Source of the DNA: Lewinellaceae bacterium
Lineage (GTDB): Bacteria; Bacteroidota; Bacteroidia; Chitinophagales; Saprospiraceae
Length of the DNA stretch: 64,000 bases
Direction of reading: 5' to 3'
Assembly (NCBI GenBank): GCA_020636355.1
Contig: JACJYB010000011.1
Span: 62,001 to 126,000, forward strand
Of the stretch, positions 1-10,800 are shown in pieces; within the stretch, counting starts at the first letter, position 1, and every line of letters starts with the position of its first letter. A program made the translations under genes and the position numbers. The notes under the pieces are model-generated. The model searched no databases and was not told the origin of the DNA. It saw only the letters and a program-made list of their open reading frames with translations.

Positions 1-288
1 GCTTTTATTGAAGGGTATTTGACCATCCAGTACGACAAACTCAATGATTATGAACTCAAGTGGTTACCTTTTGCCGCTCCGTACATGACATTTATTATGG
101 GTATTCGCTTTTTGACCGACTACCTGGCCGGTGACGTTTACTACAAGACCCAAAAAGACAAGCATAATCTTTTCCGTGCGCGAAATCAGTTCGCTTTGGT
201 CAAGAAGTGGCTTGAACTTCAGCCTGAATTGAAAACATTCATTCAGGATCACGTGACTCAAAACGTCAAATCAACGCAACAAAGTTAG
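1..288 (+). CDS. C-terminal fragment of aminoglycoside phosphotransferase-like protein
   Basis: The reading frame is open from the first base of the window, so the gene starts upstream and only about 95 residues are visible. The stretch FLTDYLAGDVYYK followed by HNLFRARNQFALVK resembles the C-terminal helices of phosphotransferase (APH/choline kinase-like) proteins of Bacteroidota, where the last helices pack against the active site. No catalytic motif lies in the visible part, so the family call is by C-terminal resemblance only. The stop codon lies inside the 3' end of the convergent adhesin gene, with an 18-bp overlap. An in-frame TTG at 19 is not needed as a start. Confidence 0.6.
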   Translation, partial: AFIEGYLTIQYDKLNDYELKWLPFAAPYMTFIMGIRFLTDYLAGDVYYKTQKDKHNLFRARNQFALVKKWLELQPELKTFIQDHVTQNVKSTQQS

Positions 289-3200
289 ATCGCCGGTAAA
301 CTCCTTGTGCTGAAGGATCCCTTCTTCCTCATAGTCGACCACAATTCGGTAAATGTACGTACCGGGAGGAGCCGTTCTGCCATGAGTCTGACCGTCCCAT
401 CCCGGCTCCATGGAATGTATATCCGCTACCATTGACCCCCACCGGTCAAGGACCTGCATGCGGAAACTCCGAACGACGATGCCGGGATCCGCATAAATCG
501 TAAAATAATCGTTAATCCCATCTCCGTCGGGAGAAAAGAGATTCGGGATGTAAACTTCGGAACGACCACATACTTCAGTACGCACCAGGAATGTATCTGT
601 AAGCAGGCAGGCACCAATTACATACCGCACCACAAACTTTCCGGCATCCGAGATTTCTTTGAACGCCCCGGATGTACCATCGCTCCACATGTAATCTGTA
701 GCCGGAACATCTGCCACGGAAAGCTCCCATACAGCACCGTTACATAATACCGTATCCGGAATATGGTAAGGCAATTCATTACCCATAATAAGCACCTGCA
801 CCGAATCGCGGTTCTTACAACCATTCAGATCTGCTTCTGCCCAATAAATACCAGATGCATCCACTTGACGGAAAACATCCGAACTGCCATCATCCCATAA
901 CAAGGTGGTTCCGCTGGTTTGCACTGTTAATTCCAGGGGAATTGAATAGCACAGGGTTGTATCCCGACCCAGATCTATTTCCGGAAGCGGTTTTACCGTA
1001 ACAAGGATCGAATCCATGCTTTTGCAGCCTTCCAGTTCGGCAGACAAGACGATCTGGGTATCTTTCGTTGCAATAAGCGAATGGAATGCGGACAAACTTC
1101 CATTCTCCCATTGTAATATTGCCGGCAGCAGAGCGGAGGCATCGAAACTCCAAATTTCTCCCGGGCACATTAAAGTGTCTTTCGGCAAGGTGACTATGGG
1201 AATGCCTTTTTCTACAACCAAAAAAGTATCTGCGACCATACATCCGTCCATTTCAATAGATACCCAGACCATGCCGGGTGTATTTAAGGCATGAACCGGG
1301 CCGACGCCGCCGTCACTCCACCGGACCGTCGGAGACAAATTGCCCAGATCAATGATCTTAGCTTCACCTGCACAATAGGATATAGTGTCCGGCAGTTCAA
1401 GCATTCCGGTAGACAGGGTGACCTGTATCGTATCCGATGTAATACATCCATCCCTGGTCATGGATAGTGAATACACCCCACTGGTGGTAATGTGGATCGT
1501 AGGAGTTGTTTGACCATCGTTCCAGAGATAAACAGCATCCCGAAAATCCGGAGCATTAAGCGTGAAATCGTGACCACAAATTAACGTGTCATTGCCCAGA
1601 TGAATCTCCATGGAATCCGGATACCGGATCCTGAAGCTGTCGCGGTTGAAACACCCCTTATTTTGAACATCCACCCAATACCACCCGGGAGATTGGAAGG
1701 TAGCTTCGGGTCCCACTGAACCGTCGCTCCAGGTAAAACTGGCCGTTACCGCATCGATTTGGATAACAACACTATCGTTGGAGCATACGGTGAACAACGT
1801 ATCTACGATTGTTTGGGGTAAAATAATCTGCTCCAAATAAATGCTGTCGCGCTGTGTGCACCCCCCTGCTGAAACGGTAGCGCGATAAGTTCCGGCTGCC
1901 GATACCGATCGTATGGGATCCGTTGAACCATCACCCCAGGCATAGGATGCATCAGGATCAGAAACGGAAATATCCAATAAATAGGTACTTCCCTCACAGA
2001 TGGATGCGGTGTCCGCTCCCAAATCAAACTGAAGCCCCTCGGGTGCCTTGATAACCAACGTATCGCGGTATTCACAATTTTGTCCGAAGTAGGCATAGAG
2101 GGTTACTTGGCCTGGATTGTGCACTTCCAGATATGGCGTGGTGATGGAGTCATTCCAAAGGTATCGTTGTGCACCGATCAGATCGACGGTATTAATCTGT
2201 AAAGTTTGACCGGAACACAAGGTCAAATCAGCTCCCAACAAACCATCCAGGGTCACCCCATGATTCCGATCAAATTCCCAGCCCTGGTTATTGCTGGCAT
2301 CGATGCTGTTCCGGCCCGCAAAAAATGTCGCTCCTCCACGTGTCTCCTGATCACGGAGGATAAGGTTATCACCACTTACCTGTCCTTGCGCCATGGAAAC
2401 GATTGATCGCTTCCCTGATTCCGTGGCTCTGAGGATAATGAATGTGCAGGGCGTACCGATGATTCGCCAATAATTTTTAATGGTTTGGACTTTTTCACTC
2501 TCGAGTACATAAGTTCTTCCAGCATTGAATAGCAAACTGTCAAAGGTATTTTCGGCCTCAATTCGGCCACTTCCGTAAAATTCAACGCGCTGGTAATTTC
2601 CTCCCCGGTCACCCTTTAATGTTGCATTGCCTGCCGGGTTATTGAACAAAACATGATACAGCTGGTGCTTTCCAATCAGATTAACCTGTGCGCCTACGTG
2701 GGTCAGGATCAATTGGGACTGACCGGCATCCAAATCGACTTCCTCAGCGTTGACATGGAATGTACCCAGTGTAGTCAATCCGGCACCATCGAGCCGGATC
2801 GATGATTGGCCCAATTCGATTTTCACCTGGTTATACATCCGGAAAGTATTCCCTGTTATTGCATAATCTGCTGTAACAAGATGGCCAAATTTAGCCTCGA
2901 GAGCACGCATGTACAGATCATGTCCCAGAGTCCAGGTTCCGTGACCAAGCAATTCGACCGTCTGCGTATAAAAAGTATCCAGCGCAATGACCATATCCGG
3001 AGCGTCTCCCATCATGCGCAATGTCTCCACGGTCCAATCGGCAAAACCATTCATATGTATCGAATGGTGTACCTCCAATTTGGGGAGGTCAAACACGACC
3101 CCTGCTACCGGATTGTTCCAGGTAAAATCGAAACACTGTGCCAGCAGTTTGCGGTCCGTGCGTACAGATTGTCCGGAAACAGAAAAAGAATTACTATCAA

Positions 3201-5511
3201 AAATGACATTATCCTTAGCCGTTGGAATGCATTCCCCGGGGGATCCGCCGGAGACAACCGACCAATGCAAAGGATCTTCCCATAAACCATCACCACCCAC
3301 CCAATACAAGGTCCTAGCAGGGTCTTCTTCAAACGACCATCCGGCTGTGTTGCCCTCATCGACCGACGAAGATGCCTGGATATTTCCACCCTCCACAACC
3401 ACATCCCGGACCGACACCATTGAAACGGTCTGGTTCGAGGTGATTTTAAAATAAACGGTGGAACCCGGTTCGCTGGATTCCAGGATTGTTCGGCCGGAGC
3501 AGGAGCCGGATACCTGCAATTGATCCAGGTAAAAGGAAGCGCCACCATTACCAAAAGAATAATGTTGCCCGGACCCCAATTGAAGAATTCCGAAGTGGTG
3601 TGAGCCCAGAAATATCCCCCGTCCCTTAATGGCCACCTGGTCTATACGAATATCCAGGTTTCCAAACCGGTTCAGGGTGATTTCTTCCGCTTCCGACGTC
3701 AGGCTGTGAAGGTGCAGACTGTTGCTGATCCCAACATTAAAAAAGATGGCATTTCCGCCCCAAAATGTAAGCCCGGCCAGATCCCCGTACAGGGTGAGGC
3801 CGCTAAACTGGAGGCTCCAGCTATTAAGCCGTATTGAGCTATTTCCAAGCTTCAACCGCCTGATTTCATAGGAAGTGGATTCGATTCCCTGAACGTCCAC
3901 CGGCCAACCAGCCAGATCAAGTTCTCCCTTAGTGAGGGTAAGGATGCCTTTTGAAACCATTTTGCTTTTTAGTTCCCAGGAACCAGTCCCATTAAATTTA
4001 ACCGGGCCAAAAAATTCAGATCCCGCTGGTTCAATGGCATTATCCTGTGTGGAAGACTGGAAAGCAATACTTCCAAAAAATGCATTTTTCATTCCAGGGT
4101 CAAACTGTAAGGCACCATACAGATTAATGCTTACCTCCTTAGCGCCATAAAATACAGGGTTCCCGATCACCCCATCCCAAAGCATATTGTTGCATTCGAC
4201 GGTACCTGCCGGGATGATAACACTGTCCTGGTTCGTGGTGAAAGACCGGGCGTCGAAAATGACATCGTCAGATCCCGAAGGGGTACAGGCGCCCCCATTT
4301 CCTCCAGAAGTCAGTGACCAGTGGTAGGAATCATTCCAATCGCCCTTGCCATTGACCCAATACAGTATTTTTGAGCCTGACGGATTGGTTATCAACCACC
4401 CCTTCGTAATACCCAGACCGCTGCTATTACCAGCTGTGAACGGACCTCCCTCCGCTTCTATATCCTGGATGCGCACAAACTCCACGGATTGGCTTTGGTC
4501 CGAATGGAGTGTAGCCGATACTCCGGGTTTGTCGGAGTTTAATAAAATGGGTGAATCACAGGTTCCCACTGCTACCAGCTGACTCAAGGAATACCAGTTG
4601 GTTGCCGCAAAAGTATAACTGTGCCCTCCGGTCAACTCAAAGCGGTCCATTTGGATCGGCCCCCGAAATGTTGCGTTTCCACCCAGGGTGAGGTTGGTAA
4701 AGGAAAGATTCGGGATAGATCCGTTGAATGACTTGTTATTTATGGTGAGTGATCCGGCCGCGTCGGTCGTGTAAAAGGTAGCCAAGGCTACCTTTGCGTC
4801 ACCAATTAAGGTCAGTTTGCAATTATTCCCTCCCATCAGGATGGCTGAAGCCTGACTATTTAGTTGGACCAAATCGGATTGAATGACCAATTCATTGATG
4901 GTACCGGAAAATTGAATGGTGCTGTTTTGCCAATCCAGCGTAGAAATGCTGACCGGCTCGATTATAATGGAACTGGATTGGATACGGTATCCTCCGCTGT
5001 TCCAGTTTCCGGAACTAACCCGAATCCCGTTTAATACGTTTAAATTACTTTGCTGGATCAGGGTATTTCCCGTACCTAGATTGACCTCCAGTTCTCCATG
5101 CAAACTGACACTGCCACTATTGATCCGGGAAGTGGGACCACCTTCCCAAAGGATGGTTTTTCCCTCTAAGCTCCACTGCATGTCCGCGATCAACAAGTCA
5201 CCGTATACATTAAGTACCGTACTCGACGTGCCGGACAACGATGGAATACCCACCACTCCGGCCCATTCCATGCCGGCGCAAAAAACTTCGCCTACGATGG
5301 TGACCGATTGGCCTGGTGCAGTGAAGGAGTTCTCATCGAAGATGACCCGATCGAGAAAACTGGGTACAGTAACTTGCTGGGTTTTGCCACCGGAGGTGGT
5401 TGCCCAATGACTGATGTCAGTCCAGTTCCCGCTACCCCCAATCCAATAGTAGTCTGCACTCCAGAGGACCGTTGTAGAAACGATCAGCATGGAAGTTAAG
5501 AATAGCCTCAT
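271..5511 (-). CDS. Giant T9SS-secreted adhesin with gliding-motility-type C-terminal domain
   Basis: A 1746-residue secreted protein. Residues 1-18 form a signal peptide. Three modules follow, starting near residues 20, 383 and 733, each opening with a YWxGGxGxWxDxxHW motif and continuing as beta-rich, filamentous-haemagglutinin-like sequence. Residues about 1090-1640 hold eight Ig/PKD-like repeats of roughly 70 residues, each with an early Cys, a W-x-DG core and a GCxxxD end. The last ~90 residues (SPDGDGINDYF, then LDRWG and PPGTYIYRI) are the gliding-motility-associated (CHU_C) domain that directs type B T9SS export and surface anchoring. The likely role is adhesion or matrix. It stands alone and overlaps the convergent upstream gene. 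The binding target is unknown. Confidence 0.9.
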   Translation of the reverse strand: MRLFLTSMLIVSTTVLWSADYYWIGGSGNWTDISHWATTSGGKTQQVTVPSFLDRVIFDENSFTAPGQSVTIVGEVFCAGMEWAGVVGIPSLSGTSSTVLNVYGDLLIADMQWSLEGKTILWEGGPTSRINSGSVSLHGELEVNLGTGNTLIQQSNLNVLNGIRVSSGNWNSGGYRIQSSSIIIEPVSISTLDWQNSTIQFSGTINELVIQSDLVQLNSQASAILMGGNNCKLTLIGDAKVALATFYTTDAAGSLTINNKSFNGSIPNLSFTNLTLGGNATFRGPIQMDRFELTGGHSYTFAATNWYSLSQLVAVGTCDSPILLNSDKPGVSATLHSDQSQSVEFVRIQDIEAEGGPFTAGNSSGLGITKGWLITNPSGSKILYWVNGKGDWNDSYHWSLTSGGNGGACTPSGSDDVIFDARSFTTNQDSVIIPAGTVECNNMLWDGVIGNPVFYGAKEVSINLYGALQFDPGMKNAFFGSIAFQSSTQDNAIEPAGSEFFGPVKFNGTGSWELKSKMVSKGILTLTKGELDLAGWPVDVQGIESTSYEIRRLKLGNSSIRLNSWSLQFSGLTLYGDLAGLTFWGGNAIFFNVGISNSLHLHSLTSEAEEITLNRFGNLDIRIDQVAIKGRGIFLGSHHFGILQLGSGQHYSFGNGGASFYLDQLQVSGSCSGRTILESSEPGSTVYFKITSNQTVSMVSVRDVVVEGGNIQASSSVDEGNTAGWSFEEDPARTLYWVGGDGLWEDPLHWSVVSGGSPGECIPTAKDNVIFDSNSFSVSGQSVRTDRKLLAQCFDFTWNNPVAGVVFDLPKLEVHHSIHMNGFADWTVETLRMMGDAPDMVIALDTFYTQTVELLGHGTWTLGHDLYMRALEAKFGHLVTADYAITGNTFRMYNQVKIELGQSSIRLDGAGLTTLGTFHVNAEEVDLDAGQSQLILTHVGAQVNLIGKHQLYHVLFNNPAGNATLKGDRGGNYQRVEFYGSGRIEAENTFDSLLFNAGRTYVLESEKVQTIKNYWRIIGTPCTFIILRATESGKRSIVSMAQGQVSGDNLILRDQETRGGATFFAGRNSIDASNNQGWEFDRNHGVTLDGLLGADLTLCSGQTLQINTVDLIGAQRYLWNDSITTPYLEVHNPGQVTLYAYFGQNCEYRDTLVIKAPEGLQFDLGADTASICEGSTYLLDISVSDPDASYAWGDGSTDPIRSVSAAGTYRATVSAGGCTQRDSIYLEQIILPQTIVDTLFTVCSNDSVVIQIDAVTASFTWSDGSVGPEATFQSPGWYWVDVQNKGCFNRDSFRIRYPDSMEIHLGNDTLICGHDFTLNAPDFRDAVYLWNDGQTTPTIHITTSGVYSLSMTRDGCITSDTIQVTLSTGMLELPDTISYCAGEAKIIDLGNLSPTVRWSDGGVGPVHALNTPGMVWVSIEMDGCMVADTFLVVEKGIPIVTLPKDTLMCPGEIWSFDASALLPAILQWENGSLSAFHSLIATKDTQIVLSAELEGCKSMDSILVTVKPLPEIDLGRDTTLCYSIPLELTVQTSGTTLLWDDGSSDVFRQVDASGIYWAEADLNGCKNRDSVQVLIMGNELPYHIPDTVLCNGAVWELSVADVPATDYMWSDGTSGAFKEISDAGKFVVRYVIGACLLTDTFLVRTEVCGRSEVYIPNLFSPDGDGINDYFTIYADPGIVVRSFRMQVLDRWGSMVADIHSMEPGWDGQTHGRTAPPGTYIYRIVVDYEEEGILQHKEFTGDLTLLR

Positions 5512-5745
5512 GAATCCATTTCGTTGACAATAAGGAGGACATCAGACTACCTATGAAAATTCCATACCAAAAAATATTAGCGCATGAGGATTCAATTTTA
5601 ATGGCCTGAGCGTCTATAACGCAAACCCTGGATGATCACTCCAATAAGCAGATAATTTTCTTCGATTCTGGTGACTTCTACCTGGCAGTTAGTCTATATT
5701 GTTCGATGATGAAACCATTCCTTTCATGTGCTGTTTGAACTAGAT

Positions 5746-6831
5746 ATGGAAACTCCCGGAATCGTGATTGACCCGTTATTGGATGGGGCTAGTACCCTGC
5801 ATGAATCCATTTCATCCGAATCCCTTGAACTCAGCCAGTATGTCCGCAATGCACAACATGCTTTAATCGACCGGCTGGATGCCTACACCGATATAATCAA
5901 TATTGAGATTGGCGATACATCATTGATCCGGGCGCGGAACTTTGAACGTGAATTTGACCTCAAGCAGATCTGGTTAAAATTTGAGGGAAATAATCCTTCC
6001 GGTACCCAGAAAGACCGGATAGCCTTTGCTCAATGTCTGGATGCCTTACGCCGGGAATACGATACCATTACCCTGGCGACCTGTGGCAATTACGGCGCTG
6101 CAATTAGTCTGGCCGCAAATCTTGCCGGACTGCGATGCCTTGTTTGCATTCCCGAGACGTACCATACCGAACGGGTACGCGAAATGGAAGCCCAGGGTGC
6201 ACACATCATCCGCACTCCCGGCAAATACGAAGATGCCGTCTGGTATTCCCGGAAGCTGGCTGAAACGGAAGGTTATTATGATGCCAATCCCGGAGGAAGT
6301 AATTCAGCCATCCAGATCATTGCCTATGCCGAAATAGCCAATGAAATCTACGATGTACTCCGGGATGCACCCAAGATTGTGGCTGTACCTGTATCCAACG
6401 GGACCTTGCTTGCCGGCATCTACCGCGGATTCGCGAGCTTGTACAAACGGGGCAAGACTTCCCGTATCCCGAGGTTTGTAGCAGCATCCTCCTACAAGAA
6501 AAATCCAATCATCTATTCTTTCAAAAAAGGATTGGAAACATGCGTGAATATCGAAGAAGATAAAATCAAAGAATCCCGGATTAATGAACCGTTGATCAAC
6601 TGGCACAGCTTTGATGGAAATGAAGCGCTCTGGGCCCTGAATCAAACCCAGGGCGAAGCTTTCGATATCAGCGATCATAAGATGATGCAGTACAGCCGCC
6701 AACTAAAACAAAAAGAAGGTCTGCATGTCTTACCGGCATCCACGGTAGGGCTGGCGGCACTGCTGGAGATGCACAAGGCAGACCGGCTGGAGGGTGATCG
6801 TTATGTGGTTATTCTTACTGGCAGGCACTGA
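5746..6831 (+). CDS. PLP-dependent fold-type II enzyme, threonine synthase/cysteine synthase-like
   Basis: A 361-residue pyridoxal-phosphate enzyme. The motif NPSGTQKDR carries the presumed Schiff-base lysine K89; TCGNYGAA is the substrate or phosphate loop, and GGSNSA follows. This order fits threonine synthase, threonine dehydratase and cysteine synthase relatives. The length is shorter than classical threonine synthase and no ACT domain is present, so the substrate is open: diaminopropionate, threonine or cysteine chemistry are all possible. An in-frame GTG at 5728 would add six residues; ATG at 5746 is preferred. It is a monocistronic gene with divergent and isolated neighbours. Confidence 0.8.
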   Translation: METPGIVIDPLLDGASTLHESISSESLELSQYVRNAQHALIDRLDAYTDIINIEIGDTSLIRARNFEREFDLKQIWLKFEGNNPSGTQKDRIAFAQCLDALRREYDTITLATCGNYGAAISLAANLAGLRCLVCIPETYHTERVREMEAQGAHIIRTPGKYEDAVWYSRKLAETEGYYDANPGGSNSAIQIIAYAEIANEIYDVLRDAPKIVAVPVSNGTLLAGIYRGFASLYKRGKTSRIPRFVAASSYKKNPIIYSFKKGLETCVNIEEDKIKESRINEPLINWHSFDGNEALWALNQTQGEAFDISDHKMMQYSRQLKQKEGLHVLPASTVGLAALLEMHKADRLEGDRYVVILTGRH

Positions 6832-7008
6832 TCCGCCTTTGAATCCAGACAGTTTAGTTCTGAATACTACTCCAAATGTCTAGTGCTAGGGATCTGTTCG
6901 TCGAAATACTTCGACCGTAAGCCATGATCCGCGTATCTTTCCGCCCTGCCGGAACGTTCTGGTAGTTTACCAATTACTTGATTTATTAGTTCACGAAATA
7001 CAATCTTA

Positions 7009-7752
7009 ATGAGAACGATTTTATTTGCATTGCTGGCCGGTCTGCTGGTCACAAACTTCACCTATGCTCAAAGTGCAGACGAAGTCATCGAATCCTATCT
7101 GGAGACGATAGGAGGACGTGACGCCATCTCGTCCATAAAAACCATGAAGTCTGAGGGAAAAGTCAATTTTCAAGGGATGGAAATTCCTTTTATTATGTAC
7201 CAAAAGGCTCCTGGTTCACAGAAATTGGTGATTAATTTTCAAGGACAGGAAATCACCCAGATGGCCTTTGATGGTAATGAGGGCTGGGGCACCAATTTTA
7301 TGACCATGGAACCTGAAAAATGGGAGTCCGAAGACAGCGAAATCATGAAATCCGAAATGGACTTTCCTGAGGTTTTCCTGAATTACAAGGATAAAGGATA
7401 TACTGCTGAAATTGAAGGCGAGGAAAACATTGAAGGTACCGACTGTTATCGACTGAAATTGACCAAAAAGCCGATTACCATCGATGGCAAAGAGGAAGAA
7501 AACTTTACCTACTATTTCTTTGATAAAGAAACCAATGTACCCTTGATGGTGCGCAGCATGATTCATAAAGGGGACATGAAGGGAAAATCACAGGAAACAT
7601 TCATGAGTGATTATCAAGAGGTCTCCGGCGTGTATCAGCCATTTACCCTGCAAATCAAATTGGATGGACAAGTGATGCAAAGTCTGACTATGGATAATGT
7701 TGAGGTTAATCTTGACTTGGACGATTCAGTCTTTGCTTTTCCTGGCAAATAA
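7009..7752 (+). CDS. Periplasmic LolA/LolB-fold (outer membrane lipoprotein-sorting-like) protein
   Basis: A 247-residue exported protein. Residues 1-20 are a signal peptide ending at TYAQ. The mature part begins with ADEVIESYLETIGG, the opening helix typical of LolA-like proteins of Bacteroidota, and then alternates beta strands that build an open half-barrel for a lipid or hydrophobic ligand. It lacks features that would make it the essential LolA itself, so a general lipid or lipoprotein-binding role in the periplasm is inferred. It lies 100 bp upstream of the BNR protein with a hairpin in between, so the two are probably separate units. Confidence 0.7.
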   Translation: MRTILFALLAGLLVTNFTYAQSADEVIESYLETIGGRDAISSIKTMKSEGKVNFQGMEIPFIMYQKAPGSQKLVINFQGQEITQMAFDGNEGWGTNFMTMEPEKWESEDSEIMKSEMDFPEVFLNYKDKGYTAEIEGEENIEGTDCYRLKLTKKPITIDGKEEENFTYYFFDKETNVPLMVRSMIHKGDMKGKSQETFMSDYQEVSGVYQPFTLQIKLDGQVMQSLTMDNVEVNLDLDDSVFAFPGK

Positions 7753-7760
7753 TTCGCAAA

Positions 7761-7804
7761 AGGAAGTCTGTGGTGCATGTTTTTCTACCCGGACTTCCTC
7801 TTTC
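7761..7804 (+). terminator. Possible terminator hairpin after LolA-like gene
   Basis: AGGAAGTC (7761-7768) pairs with GACTTCCT (7792-7799); the stem is extended by a few bases, with a long loop. The following T-tract is weak (CTCTTT), so this may be an inefficient terminator or an RNA-stabilising hairpin between two co-oriented genes. Confidence 0.4.
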
Positions 7805-7852
7805 CATTGAACCACCAGAACATCCCCATTCTTAATAAAACTTGATGATATA

Positions 7853-10800
7853 ATGAAAAATTTATATGCGTTGATTGCTGCATTACTGGTGATTTTACCA
7901 GGTTTCAGTCAACAGCCCATTACCATAAAGGGAGAAGAACTCTATGGCGGTCTGAGAGGTCGCCACATTGGTCCGGCATTAATGAGTGGACGGATATCCC
8001 GTGTTACCGGACACCCAAAAGATTCAAAGATCATTTATGTTGGTGCCGCGGGAGGAGGAGTCTGGCGTTCTGTTGATGCCGGGGTTACTTTCTCTTCCAT
8101 TTTTGACAAATATGCCCAGTCTATCGGCGCCATTGCCGTCGATCCCACTGATCCGGACCAGACGATCTGGGTAGGCACGGGTGAAACATGGACCCGAAAC
8201 AGCGTTTCTGTCGGAGATGGCATTTACAAGTCAACGAATGGAGGACAGACCTGGAATAAAATGGGTTTGGAAAAATCCGAACACATCGCCAGCATCCAGG
8301 TTGATCCTTCCAACCACGATATCGTTTACGTCGCTGTTATGGGTGCGCTCTGGGGCGACAGTGAAGAACGCGGCGTTTATAAAACGATCGATGGCGGAAA
8401 GACCTGGTCCAAAATTTTATACGTAAACGAGACTACAGGATGTTCGGATCTTGCCATGGATCCGCGGGATCCAAAGGTATTGTATGCAGCTTTTTGGGAA
8501 TTCCGTCGCACGGCCTGGTCCTTCAGTTCGGGAGGCGCTTCCAGTGCGCTCTATAAATCAGAAGACGGTGGTCAGACATGGAACAAAATCCACAACGGCT
8601 TTCCTGCCGGTCAATTGGGCCGCTTTGCAATCGGTATCGCCCCTTCGAATCCGGATATTGTGTATGCGGTCGTAGAAGCGGAGAAGGCGGAAGACAAGGG
8701 ATTGTACCGGTCGGATGATGCCGGTCAAACCTGGAAACATCTGAATTCCGATTTCGGTCTTACCGTACGTCCGTTCTATTTCTCCCGTATTGTGATAGAC
8801 CCATCAAATCCGGACATTATTGTAAAAGCCGGTTTGAATGGTTCAATCAGTAAGGATGGGGGTAAGACATTCCGTGATATTAACGGAGGCGTTCATTCGG
8901 ACCTGCATGATTTCTGGTTTGACCCCAACCACCCATCTACCATCTACCTGGGATGTGATGGCGGTGTTTACCGGTCCTGGGACGGGGGAAATGCATGGGA
9001 AATGGTTAAGGGGCTTCCGGTATCACAGTTTTACCAGGTTGCCGTCGACAATCAGAATCCGTACAAAGTATATGGGGGTCTGCAAGACAACGGCTCCTGG
9101 GTAGGAGTTTCATCCAAACCGGGAGGCATCGAAAACCGGGACTGGATTGGTGTGGGATTCGGTGACGGATTCCGCGTATTTCCTAATCCGGGAGATCCCA
9201 ATATCGTCTATTCGGAAATGCAGGGAGCCGAAGGCGTCTGGCGATTTGACCTGAAGAAAAATCAGTCAAAGACCATCAAGCCATATGCCCAGGAAGGAGA
9301 CCCTAAACTTCGCTTTAACTGGAATACGCCCATCACAACCAGCCACCATAACCCCGACCGACTGTACATTGGGAGTCAATACGTCCACAAATCAGACGAT
9401 CGCGGTGAAAGCTGGACCAAAGTCTCCCCGGATCTGACCACCAACGATCTGGCAAAACAACAACAAGCCAATTCCGGTGGTCTTAGCACCGATAACTCCG
9501 GAGCTGAAAACCACTGCACCATTTTTGCCATTGGTGAGTCTCCGGTGGATGAGCAGGTACTTTGGATAGGCACGGACGACGGCAATGTCCAGGTGACCTT
9601 TGACGGTGGCAAATCTTGGAGCAATGTCACGGCCAATATCCCGGGCTTGCCTAAGAACACCTGGGCCTATTTTATTGAGCCGAGTCATTTTGACAAACAA
9701 TCGGCTTATGCGGTTTTTGATGGCCACACGGCCAGTGACATGAATCCTTATGTATACAAAACGGATGATGGCGGCAAAACCTGGAAATCCCTGGTTACTC
9801 CGGATATTAAGGGATTCTGCCGGAACATCCGTGAAGATTACGAAAACAAAAATTTATTATTCCTGGGGACTGAATTCGGATTGTTCATCACCCTTGATGG
9901 AGGACAGAACTGGTCACAGTTTACGAACAATGTGCCGGCAGTAGCCGTCCACTGGATTGCTCAGCAGGAACGGGATGATGCGATAGTCCTCGCCACTCAT
10001 GGCCGCGGTTTAATTGTGATCGACAACATCAATCTGTTACGTCAGATAACATCTGATGTCACCACCCAGGAGCTGCATTTCCTGAAAAACAAGACCGCCA
10101 TTATCCATGAGGCCAGCGGTTATGCCGGCTATTCAGGTGTAGGTGAATTTGTAGGAGAAAATCCATCCTCAGCCGCCCAGATCGCCTATTTCATGAAGAG
10201 TCGCCACACCTTCGGCAAAATGGTCATGGAAATTATGGACAAAGATGGAAATGTCATTTCAGTCCTTACTCCCGGCAAATCGAAAGGCATCAATATTGTG
10301 GACTGGAATTACAGTTATAAACGTCCTAAGGTGGCCAAAGGGAAAACCCTGGCATTTGGAGGCTTCAGTTCGCCTACAGTTCCGGCAGGGACTTATAAGG
10401 TGCGTATCACCAAGGGTAAAAATGTCTATGAAGAAGACCTAACCCTCAAATACGATCCGGAATCCATCCATTCAGAGGCGGACCATGTGGCGCAACACGA
10501 GACCGCCATGAAGCTTTACCATATGAATGAAGACCTGGCCTATCTCGTTGACGAAATCGATAATTTACACGAGGCCGGAATGAAGCTCCAAGCGGAACCT
10601 GTCAATAAAAAAATTGCAAATCTATTGCCCGGGTTTATCATGAGCCTTGAAAAGCTAAAAGAACCACTGGTGGTCATGACCGGTGACAACTACGTAGGTA
10701 CCGCCGAACCACTTTTGCGTGAAAAAATTTCCACATTGTATGGCGAGGTCGTGAGCTACAACGGGCGTCCGACTGAAGCCCAAATGCAAAACCTGGCGCT

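Noticed and set aside
2806..3454. Plus-strand ORFs of 155-159 codons inside the adhesin gene
   Set aside because: Antisense shadows of the 1746-codon gene with no domain features.
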